A stretch of DNA of 64,000 nucleotides. It comes from an uncultured Victivallales bacterium (GTDB lineage Bacteria > Verrucomicrobiota > Lentisphaeria > Victivallales > UBA1829). This document shows, in pieces, positions 9,272-17,521 of the stretch. Position 1 is the stretch's first letter. Each line of letters starts with the position of its first letter. The notes below the pieces were generated by a model. That model had not been told where the DNA came from. It saw nothing but the letters and a program-made list of their open reading frames with translations, and did not search any database. The position numbers and the translations under genes were made by a program. The stretch is taken from positions 19,562-83,561 of the forward strand of contig CAKUJH010000014.1 of assembly GCA_934661375.1 (NCBI GenBank). Direction: 5' to 3'.

Positions 9272-11824
9272 TCAGTCTCCCACTTCCATTTGCTGTTTCC
9301 AGAAATCCCGGTAGGTGCCAGGCTGTTTCAGGAGTTCTTTGTGCGAATCAAATGCAGTTCTTTCCCCGTTGTCGATCACGAGAATCTTGTCTGCGGAACT
9401 GACAATGCTCAGCCGGTGTGAAACGATCAGCACCGTGCGGCCGCGGGAAATGGCGCGCAGATTCTGTTTGATGACCTGTTCGCTTTCCGGGTCGAGCGCA
9501 CTGGTGGCTTCGTCGAAAATCAGAATCGGCGGGTTGGTCAGCAGGGCGCGGGCAATCGCCAGACGCTGTTTCTGACCGCCGGACAGGTTCGATGCGTTTT
9601 CTTCCAGAACCGTGTCATAGCCGCGCGCCTGTTTCTGAATGAATTCATCCGCGCCTGCCAGTTTCGCCGCGTAGATGATTTCTTCCAGCGAAGCGCTGCG
9701 TTTGGTCATGCTGATGTTTTCACGGATCGTGCCGCTGAAGAAATAATTTTCCTGAAGCACCACCCCGATACTCATGCGCAGATGCGCTTTGTCGATTTCC
9801 CGGATGTCGATGCCGTCGATTTTGACCACACCCTGCTGGACGCTGTAAAGTCCCTGCAGCAGTTTGGTCAGCGTGCTTTTACCGGAACCGGAACGCCCGA
9901 CAATACCGATGGTCATGCCCGGCGCCACTTCCAGAGACATGTTCTTGATGGCTGCCGGCAGGTCGGGACGGTACTGGAAGGTAACGTTTTCAAAGGAAAT
10001 GCCGCCGTGCAGCGGATTGCGCACCCCACCGCCCGCAGGTTCCGTCGGGGTGTTCATGACCACGCCCAGCATCTTGACCGACAGCGCGATCTGCTGGTAC
10101 TCGTGAATCAGGCCGACCATTTTCACCAGCGGTCCGGTAACGCGTCCGGAGAGCATCTGGAAAGCAATCAGCGCGCCGATGGAAAGTTTCTGGTCGAACA
10201 CCAGCAGCGCACCTACCCAGATCACCGTGATGGTCATCATCATTTCCAGCACCTGACTGATGCTCTTGGCGGTGATGGAAATCTTGCCGACCCGGAAATA
10301 CGACTTGATGGCGTACGCCGTGGTGTCATCCCAGTGCTGTTCCTCTACCGGTTCCAGCGCAAGAGATTTCACGGTACGGACTCCGTGAATGGATTCCACC
10401 AGCATACTCTGCCGTTTGCCTTCCGCCTGATAGAGTTCGTTCAGACGGGTCTGGAACGGCTTGATCAGACAGGCGATCACCAGTGCCATCAGCACCGAAT
10501 AGCCCAGCACAATCAGGGTCAGCGGGATGCTGTAAAGCAGCAGGAACGGGATGAAGATGCAGAGTGCGCAGACGTCCAGAATGGTGAAGAACAGATTCCC
10601 GGAAAGAAATCCGCGGATGCGTTCGGTCTGCTGCATGTGCTTGAGCAGAACGCCCGACGGAACCCGTTCGAAGAAATCAATCGGCAGACGCATCAGATGC
10701 CGGAAGGTCTTCGTCGCAGTCGAGATGTCGATTTTATTGGTGGCGAACAGCAGGAAATAATTGCGGACAAATTCCAGAAATCCGTTGAACACCACCGCGG
10801 CAATAATGCCGATTCCCAGCACGTTCAAGGTGTTGTATGCCTTGTTGACCAGCACCTTGTCCACCACGATCTGGAAGAACAGCGGCACAATCAGCGACAG
10901 CAGCGTAATCAGCGCGACCGTCAGGGCAATCTGTCCGAAAATGCCGCGCAGCTTGATGAATTCGGGAATGAACCAGCGCAGACTGAACGGCTGTTCCTCA
11001 TCCGCCAGACGGTACGTTTTCTTGAGCAGAATGGTGCGTCCGGAGTATTCCGCTTCGAACTGCTCCCGGTTCAGAAATTCAAACGGTGTTCCTGGCTTTT
11101 TATTTTCCGGATCAATCACCGCCAGTTCCTGTCTGTCTTCCACGGTGCGCACACCGCAGAGCAGGATTTTTCTGCCGTTCTTCTTGACGGCTATGGCTGG
11201 ATACGCCTTGCCGAGCTGAAGCAGTTTTTCCCAGTCCAGTTTGCGGAATTTGCATTTGAACTGGTAATCCGAGGCGATCTGCTGAAGCAGCGCATCGCGC
11301 GGTTCCTCTTCCCCGATGGCATAATCATGCATGACCCGGCGGATGTCCATGTTCACACCGTGATGCTTGGCGATGTTGCAGAGACAGTACAGCGCGGTCT
11401 GCTTGGCGGAATCCACTTCCTGAAGGTTGCGGAAAAAGATGGCGGCTCCGTCGAATCTTTCCCGGATTTCCGCGGATTTGACCCGCAGGGCGCGCGGCGG
11501 ATGATTCGGGACCGGTTCCACAATGACCGTGTTCTCGTCGGCAAGCTGACGGATGTTCTGGAGCAGAATCCAGTGGCGTCCCCCCAGACGGACCAGCGCG
11601 GGGCCGGACGCCTGCGGCGGCAGATTTATCAGCTCCTTCAGTTGTTCCGGTTCGAGTTTCTGCGCTTCGGAAAGCTGCAGCAGAACCGTCAGTTCTCCTT
11701 CGGCGGTTTCCGCATTGCGGACCGTTTCATCGGTGAGGAGCGCATTGAAATTGACTTCCCGTCGGACCTGGGAGAATAAGATCCGCAGACATTCCAGCGC
11801 GCTGCTTGATATGATAGAAGGCAT
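9272..11824 (-). CDS. Type I secretion ABC transporter with two tandem degenerate C39-like domains
   Basis: 850 residues. Residues 1-135 and 136-275 each look like a C39 peptidase-like domain. In the first, the catalytic Cys position is Ser (about residue 8) while the His is kept (H84, in GGRHWILL). In the second it is Thr (about 143), the His is replaced (GRKILLCG) and VIDPE is kept. Both should therefore be non-cleaving cargo-binding domains, as in HlyB. Residues about 295-560 are the six-helix membrane domain. The ATPase follows, with Walker A GRSGSGKST, signature LSGGQKQRLAIARA and Walker B ILIFDEATSALD. It heads the operon with the HlyD gene and sits next to the Pmp/FG-GAP gene. Confidence 0.92.
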   Translation of the reverse strand: MPSIISSSALECLRILFSQVRREVNFNALLTDETVRNAETAEGELTVLLQLSEAQKLEPEQLKELINLPPQASGPALVRLGGRHWILLQNIRQLADENTVIVEPVPNHPPRALRVKSAEIRERFDGAAIFFRNLQEVDSAKQTALYCLCNIAKHHGVNMDIRRVMHDYAIGEEEPRDALLQQIASDYQFKCKFRKLDWEKLLQLGKAYPAIAVKKNGRKILLCGVRTVEDRQELAVIDPENKKPGTPFEFLNREQFEAEYSGRTILLKKTYRLADEEQPFSLRWFIPEFIKLRGIFGQIALTVALITLLSLIVPLFFQIVVDKVLVNKAYNTLNVLGIGIIAAVVFNGFLEFVRNYFLLFATNKIDISTATKTFRHLMRLPIDFFERVPSGVLLKHMQQTERIRGFLSGNLFFTILDVCALCIFIPFLLLYSIPLTLIVLGYSVLMALVIACLIKPFQTRLNELYQAEGKRQSMLVESIHGVRTVKSLALEPVEEQHWDDTTAYAIKSYFRVGKISITAKSISQVLEMMMTITVIWVGALLVFDQKLSIGALIAFQMLSGRVTGPLVKMVGLIHEYQQIALSVKMLGVVMNTPTEPAGGGVRNPLHGGISFENVTFQYRPDLPAAIKNMSLEVAPGMTIGIVGRSGSGKSTLTKLLQGLYSVQQGVVKIDGIDIREIDKAHLRMSIGVVLQENYFFSGTIRENISMTKRSASLEEIIYAAKLAGADEFIQKQARGYDTVLEENASNLSGGQKQRLAIARALLTNPPILIFDEATSALDPESEQVIKQNLRAISRGRTVLIVSHRLSIVSSADKILVIDNGERTAFDSHKELLKQPGTYRDFWKQQMEVGD

Positions 11825-11901
11825 TCGTGTCCTGTTCCTTCCTGTAATGTTTTGTATTCCTGTTATTGTGCAGTATCTTTATTAGTTTACGCTAATTTGT
11901 T

Positions 11902-11930
11902 AACATAACCCGTGAACGGGCGGTTTTCAA
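11902..11930 (-). promoter_or_regulatory. Candidate promoter of the type I secretion operon
   Basis: Minus strand TTGAAA (11925-11930), a 17-bp spacer, TATGTT (11902-11907), about 78 nt ahead of the transporter ATG. The spacer holds the inverted repeat CCCGTTCACGGG, which could be an operator. Confidence 0.4.
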
Positions 11931-11982
11931 GCAGAAAACAGAATTGTTTTCATAATATTTTCCGTTTCATGCGCCCCGTCCG

Positions 11983-12014
11983 AAAAAAGAAGCGCACCGG
12001 AACCGATGCGCTTC
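11983..12014 (-). terminator. Rho-independent terminator of the Pmp/FG-GAP gene
   Basis: Minus-strand hairpin GAAGCGCAtCGG/CCGgTGCGCTTC (one mismatch, AA loop region, 11989-12014) followed by six U residues (11983-11988), 24 nt after the stop. It insulates the presumed cargo gene from the transporter operon. Confidence 0.85.
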
Positions 12015-12038
12015 TTCCTTAGCCGAATGTTTTCCGGA

Positions 12039-15000
12039 TCAGACCGGACCGGCGAGACTGGTTTTCCAATCGGACGGCACACTGCCGAATCCTTTCCATT
12101 CCAATCCGTCGGTATAAACCATGACTGCGGCAAGGTCGTTGCCGTTGCGCACCCGCAGATCGTCAATGCCGTCGCCGTTATAATCGCCGATGGCTTCGAC
12201 TGCCATGGAAGTCGGGAAGTCGCAGAAAGCTTTCCAGCCCGTGATTTGACCGTCTTTCATCAGCCATGCACCGTAGGAGCCATTACTGTTGAACAGAATA
12301 TCCGCCGTGCCGTCGCCGTTGAAATCGCCCAGCCCGACAATCCGGTTGATTGAGCCGACATCCGCCAGCCCCTGCCAGCGCGGACCGTTGGCACTCATGA
12401 GCCATGCCCCGATGCTGTTTCCATTGCGCAGAATCAGATCGGCAGTTCCGTCGCCGTTGATGTCGCCGACTCCGACCATATTCCAATTCAGCGGAAGAGG
12501 AACTTCAAAATGTTCACCGGTTTGATTCATGTATGTCCCGATTGCGCCATTGCTTCTGCGGTACAGCACATCAGTCAGACCATCGCCGTTGAAGTCGCGG
12601 GTGGCAATCAGATCACAATCGGCTTCGAGCTGACCCCATGATTCCCAGCCGGGAACGCCTTTTGCGTTCATGGTCCAGACCCCGAAATCTTTATTCACTG
12701 CGTCATACAGGAACACATCCGAATAAATGTCGCCGTTGGCATTGCCCGTATCGAACAGTTCCCATGTGCCGGGCAGTCCGGAGAGTCCGAGCCATGACGG
12801 ATTGCCTTTTGCATCCAACAGCCACGCTCCGGCATCCGAAGCAGGAGAATTTAACATGACGATATCGGCAATGCCATTGCCGTTTATATCGTTGCGAAGA
12901 GCCGTTGTTTTTGATTTTGAGGGGAATTCTGTGTTCCAGTCGCTTCTCGTATCTCCGAATACAATACATTCTACGGAATTGTTTTTGACTATGAGCGAGG
13001 CAAGTAGATTACCGTCGCGGATACGCAGATCATCGATGCCATCGCCGTTGTAATCACTGATGAATTCAATGTTGACCGGATACGGCAGATCCATAAGGTT
13101 TTTCCACTCCGCAATGGAACCGTTTTTCATCAACCATGCTCCATAATTGCCGTCTTGACGAATCAAAACATCTTTGGTCCCATCGCCGTTGAAGTCGCCG
13201 AGTCCAATGATTTCTGCAGAACTGCTGACATCGGACAGCGTAACCCACCTGGGACCGGCTGCATCCATCAGCCATGCCCCGATGGTGCGGTCCTTTCGCA
13301 GAATGAGGTCATCGATGCCGTCGCCGTTGATGTCCCCCGTTCCTTGAATGACAATGTCTGCCGGCAGTGCAACAGATTGATTCCATTGTTTTCCGGTGGC
13401 AAACTGAATATTGACTGCGCCGTCATTCCCCCGCAGAACAATATCTGTAAATCCATCTCCGTCGAAATCGCCCAGCAGCTGTGCTTTGACATTTGCCGTA
13501 AACGGATTGAACGCCATCCAGCCGGTAACGCCAGTGGAACTTGTGGTCCAGATGCCAATCTGGTTGCTGACGGCGTCATACAGATAAATATCCGAGCAGA
13601 GGTCGCCATTGGCATTGCCTGTTCCGAAGACTTTCCATGAGCCGGGCAGTTTGGAAAATCCGAGCCAGTTCGGAATTCCGTCATGAATTGTCCATGCTCC
13701 GGCATCGGAACCGTTGCTCATCAGAACATCGGCAATGCCGTCGCCATCGAAATCCCCGTTGACCGGTTTTATTGCCGGAGCAGCATAGGGGCTGTCTATT
13801 TGCAATGATATAACATCAGTTGTTTCGTCAAGTTTCAGTGTAAGGCTGATATCTCCGTATTGCAGTGACTGGTTCAAAGCCAACGCTCCCCATGCGGATC
13901 CATTGTCTCCATGAATCGTGAGTGTTTTATTGAAATTTCCGGCATTGCCGATCAGTTGGTATTCTCCAGTACTTTGCCGGGCGGAAACAGTAACGGCATA
14001 ATTTCCCCCGCCGGAAACTTTTGTCCAGTCATTGAGCAATAACCCGTCATTCGCCTGCCGCACGGAAATATTGAAATCTATGGTTCCGTTGTTGACCAAT
14101 TCGCCATCGTAATCATGTCCTAAATCATCTTTTATCGTGATGTTGCCTGCTGCAGAAGCGTTTCCGTTGAGAACCATTTTCCCCCCGAAAATATATATGG
14201 TATCCGTACTGGTCTTGAATTCACAATCCATTAATTCCAAATAACTGGATGTGTAAATGGCCCCGCCTTTAGATGCTGCATTCCGTGAAAAAACGGCATT
14301 GTTTCCGATAAACATGCTTCCATAAGGATTGTAAATAGCCCCGCCTTTGGAAGCTGCGGTATTTCTAATAAACACCGCGTTACTGCCAATGGTTGTGGAA
14401 TTTCCAGCATTGATTGCTCCACCCGCGGAAAAAGCACTGTTGCCTATAAATGTAGCATTATCTCCAATAGTTCTCTCTCCTATACTCCCCCAAATAGCTC
14501 CTCCTGCATTATCTGAAAATGTGGCATTGTTTCCGATAAACATACTTCCCCAAGCGTAAATAGCCCCTCCAAATGATGCATTATTTCCACAAAACGAAGC
14601 ATTATTTCCAATTTCAATATAACCACCATGATCAATAGCGCCGCCATGGGAAGCGCTGTTGCCACAAAACGAAGCGTTATCTCCAATGGACATGCTCCCA
14701 TTGTTGCAAATAGCCCCTCCAAATGATGCATTATTTCCACAAAACGAAGCATTATTTCCAATTTCAATAAACGTGCTTTCATAACCACCATTGTAAATAG
14801 CGCCGCCGCTACAGTAAGCGCTGTTGCCATTAAACGAAGCATTATTTCCAATGGACATACTTTCTCTGTTGCAAATAGCGCCACCACCACAGTAAGCACT
14901 GTTGTTCAAGGCTATATTTTTTCTGAATGTAACACCGTCACCAATAATTACGTATCCATCATTGTAAATAGCGCCGCCGCCGTTATAGTAAGCGCTGTTG

Positions 15001-15386
15001 CCATTAAACGAAGCATTATCTCCAATGGACATACTTTTTCTGTTGTAAATAGCGCCGCCGCCGTTATAATAGGATGTACTGTTGTTCGAGGCTATATTGT
15101 TTCTGAATATAACGCCGTCACCGATGGTTACGTATCCATTATTGTAAATAGCCCCGCCAATGTTGGCATTATAATAATAGAAAGAGGTTCTGTTTTCAAT
15201 GTATCTCTGTACTCCGCTTCCAACACTGACAGCTCCGCCTTCTTGCCATTGATTCACATATGTATTCATATTTGCAGCCATGGTAGTCTGCTCCTGCATT
15301 TCAGGAACAATCATCACTCCTGCATTCAGTTCGGGCATCGGTTTGTACAATTTTGAGCCTTCGGGAATCATCATGTTTTGTATCAT
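12039..15386 (-). CDS. Giant surface protein: chlamydia-type Pmp repeats plus FG-GAP repeats; likely type I secretion cargo
   Basis: About 1115 residues. No signal peptide, and no C-terminal beta-barrel. Residues about 50-390 hold around a dozen GGAI/GGAV and about eleven FxxN motifs, the signature of chlamydial polymorphic membrane protein repeats (a beta-helix). Residues about 390-555 look like a passenger-type beta domain. Residues 555-1115 hold twelve FG-GAP/VCBS units with DxDGDGxxD calcium loops, arranged as two homologous blocks of six, the likely second-block boundary being near SKTTALRND. GGAGG lies 6 nt before the ATG at 15386; the ATG at 15392 abuts it and is unlikely. The gene lies directly upstream of a type I exporter on the same strand, which suggests it is the cargo. 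No RTX nonapeptides were seen. It probably acts at the cell surface in adhesion or glycan binding. Confidence 0.85.
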   Translation of the reverse strand: MIQNMMIPEGSKLYKPMPELNAGVMIVPEMQEQTTMAANMNTYVNQWQEGGAVSVGSGVQRYIENRTSFYYYNANIGGAIYNNGYVTIGDGVIFRNNIASNNSTSYYNGGGAIYNRKSMSIGDNASFNGNSAYYNGGGAIYNDGYVIIGDGVTFRKNIALNNSAYCGGGAICNRESMSIGNNASFNGNSAYCSGGAIYNGGYESTFIEIGNNASFCGNNASFGGAICNNGSMSIGDNASFCGNSASHGGAIDHGGYIEIGNNASFCGNNASFGGAIYAWGSMFIGNNATFSDNAGGAIWGSIGERTIGDNATFIGNSAFSAGGAINAGNSTTIGSNAVFIRNTAASKGGAIYNPYGSMFIGNNAVFSRNAASKGGAIYTSSYLELMDCEFKTSTDTIYIFGGKMVLNGNASAAGNITIKDDLGHDYDGELVNNGTIDFNISVRQANDGLLLNDWTKVSGGGNYAVTVSARQSTGEYQLIGNAGNFNKTLTIHGDNGSAWGALALNQSLQYGDISLTLKLDETTDVISLQIDSPYAAPAIKPVNGDFDGDGIADVLMSNGSDAGAWTIHDGIPNWLGFSKLPGSWKVFGTGNANGDLCSDIYLYDAVSNQIGIWTTSSTGVTGWMAFNPFTANVKAQLLGDFDGDGFTDIVLRGNDGAVNIQFATGKQWNQSVALPADIVIQGTGDINGDGIDDLILRKDRTIGAWLMDAAGPRWVTLSDVSSSAEIIGLGDFNGDGTKDVLIRQDGNYGAWLMKNGSIAEWKNLMDLPYPVNIEFISDYNGDGIDDLRIRDGNLLASLIVKNNSVECIVFGDTRSDWNTEFPSKSKTTALRNDINGNGIADIVMLNSPASDAGAWLLDAKGNPSWLGLSGLPGTWELFDTGNANGDIYSDVFLYDAVNKDFGVWTMNAKGVPGWESWGQLEADCDLIATRDFNGDGLTDVLYRRSNGAIGTYMNQTGEHFEVPLPLNWNMVGVGDINGDGTADLILRNGNSIGAWLMSANGPRWQGLADVGSINRIVGLGDFNGDGTADILFNSNGSYGAWLMKDGQITGWKAFCDFPTSMAVEAIGDYNGDGIDDLRVRNGNDLAAVMVYTDGLEWKGFGSVPSDWKTSLAGPV
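14558..14619. repeat. 62-bp perfect direct repeat, copy 1
   Basis: Identical base for base to 14708-14769, 150 bp away. It lies in the Pmp-repeat part of the giant gene and encodes IEIGNNASFCGNNASFGGAI. A perfect DNA match within otherwise drifting repeats points to recent duplication or gene conversion. Confidence 0.95.
14708..14769. repeat. 62-bp perfect direct repeat, copy 2
   Basis: Second copy of the repeat at 14558-14619. A 150-bp unit equals 50 codons, so loss or gain of one unit would keep the reading frame. Confidence 0.95.
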
Positions 15387-15431
15387 CGTCATCCTCCAAA
15401 TTTAAATACTGTTATTCATAATGTTATTATA

Positions 15432-15459
15432 AATATATCCCGCTTTTATGAAAAAACAA
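15432..15459 (-). promoter_or_regulatory. Candidate promoter of the Pmp/FG-GAP gene
   Basis: Minus strand TTGTTT (15454-15459), 16-bp spacer, TATATT (15432-15437), then an AT-rich leader of about 40 nt to the ATG at 15386. Confidence 0.5.
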
Positions 15460-15485
15460 TTCTTTTCGTCAAAAAATATGAAAAA

Positions 15486-16175
15486 TCAGGGAGTCTGAAA
15501 TTGAAATTGCCGGAGCAGGGTTTGGACAACGGATTCGCCGGTGATGGTTTCGCCGGGAAAACGCAATAAATGCACCCAGTCCGATTCGCGGGAAAATGTG
15601 ATCAGAGCCGCTTTGTGCAGCAATTCCCCGAAAACAGAATGCTCCGGAACAGACATGGTTTTTTCCGTCAGAATATAATCGCAGTCCAGATCCAGAATCA
15701 GCGGATTGCGCCAGCCGCGGCAATGCTCCAGCAGCGGTTTCAGCCAGGCGTCCGACAGCATCTGTTCCGCCAGAGACCGGAATGATTCCGGATGATTCAG
15801 CAGGGCGTTGACGTCCGGCAGATCCGGATGGCGCAGAACTTCCATGCGTTCATGGGCGCACGGTCCGTTCTGCGGCGCAATGGAAAAAATCAGAACCCTG
15901 CCGACCAGTCCGGACCGCAGCGCCCAGTCGAAATGTTCATCGTGATGCAGTGCGGCAATGGCGTTCTCCACGGTCTGGGGATTCCGCCACGCGCCGGGGT
16001 CAGGGGGAGGGACGCCGCGGCGGACGGCGGACAGGGTATCGGTATGGAAATCGAAGGAAATCACATCGGGGCAGTCCTCATGGGTACGCCGCCATTCCGC
16101 CCAGTGCCGCAGCACTTCGTGGTGAAGAGCGGCTGTCTGCGGAGAACAGGGAACGGAGTCCGTTTTCTGATTCAT
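15486..16175 (-). CDS. UPF0489-like protein (arginase-fold metalloprotein)
   Basis: 229 residues. ALHHEVLRHW near the N-terminus, SFDFHTDT (about 44-51), HHDEHFDWALRSG (about 77-89) and LDLDCDYI (about 159-166) fit the UPF0489 family, whose Asp/His pattern resembles the two-metal centre of arginases and of the peptide arginase OspR. An enzyme acting on a guanidino group is possible but only inferred. No RiPP precursor or radical enzyme is nearby. A weak GAGG site precedes the ATG. It stands alone between the Pmp gene and a divergent metallopeptidase. Confidence 0.6.
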   Translation of the reverse strand: MNQKTDSVPCSPQTAALHHEVLRHWAEWRRTHEDCPDVISFDFHTDTLSAVRRGVPPPDPGAWRNPQTVENAIAALHHDEHFDWALRSGLVGRVLIFSIAPQNGPCAHERMEVLRHPDLPDVNALLNHPESFRSLAEQMLSDAWLKPLLEHCRGWRNPLILDLDCDYILTEKTMSVPEHSVFGELLHKAALITFSRESDWVHLLRFPGETITGESVVQTLLRQFQFQTP

Positions 16176-16337
16176 GATATGCGCCTCATTTCCGGTTGTC
16201 GACGGGATATGATATACCGGAACGGGCGGATTTGCAAACGCAAAGCGAAAAAAATTCCGAAAAGAAACATTTTTCCGCTTGCCTTGTCTGAAAAAAAGAT
16301 TACATTGTATCGGTTATCACTGCAAGGAGGTGTTATC

Positions 16338-17024
16338 ATGTTTTTTGATCCGGTTTATCTGATTTTTGCCATTCCCGGTCTGATTGCCGCGGGACTGGCA
16401 TCGCTGTATACTCATTCGATGTTTGCGGAATATTCGCGGAAACGGGCATCTTCGGGCATGACCGGGGCGGAAGCCGCGGCGCGGATGCTCCGGCGGGCGG
16501 GAATCACGGATGTACGCATCGAACGGGTGGACGGTTTTCTGAGCGACCATTATGATCCGTCCAGCCGGACTCTGCGGCTGTCGCCCAAAGTGTACGGTTC
16601 GGATTCCCTGGCGGCGATCGGGGTGGCGTGTCATGAAGCCGGTCACGCCCTGCAGGACGCCGCGGGGTATGCGCCGCTGGGACTGCGCAGCGTACTGGTG
16701 CCGGTTACCAATATTTCCTCTTATCTGTCTTACGGCGTGATTCTGCTGGGCTTTCTGCTGCAGTCTTCGGGAATGGTGATGTTCGGGGCAATTCTGTTCA
16801 GCGCGGTGGTGCTGTTTTCCATTGTAACGCTGCCGGTGGAATGGGATGCCAGTGCGCGCGCCAAAAAACTGATGGTGTCATCGGGGATTGTTTCGGAATA
16901 TGAACGGGACGGCGCGGCGAAAGTCCTGAATGCCGCATTCCTGACGTATGTTGCGGCAGTGTTGAGTTCGCTGATGACTCTGCTGTATTATGTGTTCCGT
17001 GCGGCGGGCATGGACCGGGATTGA
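16338..17024 (+). CDS. YugP-like membrane zinc metallopeptidase
   Basis: 228 residues of the PF04298 neutral zinc metallopeptidase family. The order is: N-terminal membrane helix (about 5-25), a soluble stretch with SDHYDPSSRTLRLSP, the zinc motif HEAGHALQ (about 100-107) and two more hydrophobic segments, then VEWDASARAKKLM with the likely third metal ligand and a C-terminal helix. The start at 16338 is set by AAGGAGG 7 nt upstream; the frame is open farther upstream but without family similarity. Substrate unknown; members are inner-membrane proteins. Confidence 0.9.
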   Translation: MFFDPVYLIFAIPGLIAAGLASLYTHSMFAEYSRKRASSGMTGAEAAARMLRRAGITDVRIERVDGFLSDHYDPSSRTLRLSPKVYGSDSLAAIGVACHEAGHALQDAAGYAPLGLRSVLVPVTNISSYLSYGVILLGFLLQSSGMVMFGAILFSAVVLFSIVTLPVEWDASARAKKLMVSSGIVSEYERDGAAKVLNAAFLTYVAAVLSSLMTLLYYVFRAAGMDRD

Positions 17025-17060
17025 GATTTCCTTATCATTATTATATATAGAGGTGTACAC

Positions 17061-17510
17061 ATGAAAGACTGCATTTTCTGCAAAATCATCTCGGGAGAAA
17101 TCCCGTCGCGCAAAATTTACGAGGACGATCTGGTCTATGCGTTCATGGATATCGGACCGATCAATTACGGGCATACGCTGGTGATTCCGAAGGAACATCA
17201 TGTCAGTTCGTCGACCATTCCGGAAGCCACAGCGGGACGGATGTTCCGGGTGGGTTCGCGTATCGGCGTTGCGCTGAAACGCGCGCTGGATGCGGATGCG
17301 TTCAACCTGCATCTGGCGGACGGAACCTGCGCCGGACAGGTGGTCATGCATGCGCATCTGCATGTGGTGCCGCGCAGCGCGGATGACGGTTTCCACTGGA
17401 ACTGGCGTCAGCTGAAATATGAATCCGATGCGGCGGCGGACGAAACAGCCGAAAAAATCCGCAAGGCGTTCAAGCTGGAAAAAGTGTTCACGTTTAAATC
17501 GCAGGACTGA
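17061..17510 (+). CDS. HIT-family nucleotide hydrolase (HinT-like)
   Basis: 149 residues. Starts MKDCIFCKIISGEIPS, the family's N-terminal block with zinc-site Cys residues, and carries the histidine triad HAHLHVVPR (about 97-105), whose middle His is the nucleophile. Such proteins hydrolyse AMP-lysine and other purine phosphoramidates and clear aminoacyl-adenylates. About 35 residues longer than E. coli HinT, mainly at the C-terminus. First gene of a HIT-thiL-tsaE run; AGAGGTG precedes the start. Confidence 0.92.
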   Translation: MKDCIFCKIISGEIPSRKIYEDDLVYAFMDIGPINYGHTLVIPKEHHVSSSTIPEATAGRMFRVGSRIGVALKRALDADAFNLHLADGTCAGQVVMHAHLHVVPRSADDGFHWNWRQLKYESDAAADETAEKIRKAFKLEKVFTFKSQD

Positions 17511-17521
17511 CTGCTGCCGAC

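Noticed and set aside
9782..11779. 665-codon open frame on the plus strand opposite the type I transporter gene
   Set aside because: It lies wholly antisense to a clear ABC transporter; its translation is rich in His, Gln and Arg with no domain, as expected from a shadow frame.
12039..13800. RTX nonapeptide repeats in the FG-GAP part
   Set aside because: The DxDGDG loops are FG-GAP/VCBS calcium loops spaced about 45 residues apart, not GGxGxDxUx tandem repeats.
14300..15200. Regular DNA repeats resembling a CRISPR-like or satellite array
   Set aside because: The period is in codons, the repeats differ like coding repeats, and they translate to GGAI/FxxN units; no cas genes or unique spacers.
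15792..16337. N-terminal extension of the YugP-like gene
   Set aside because: The open frame upstream is antisense to the UPF0489-like gene and lacks similarity, while AAGGAGG sits just before 16338.
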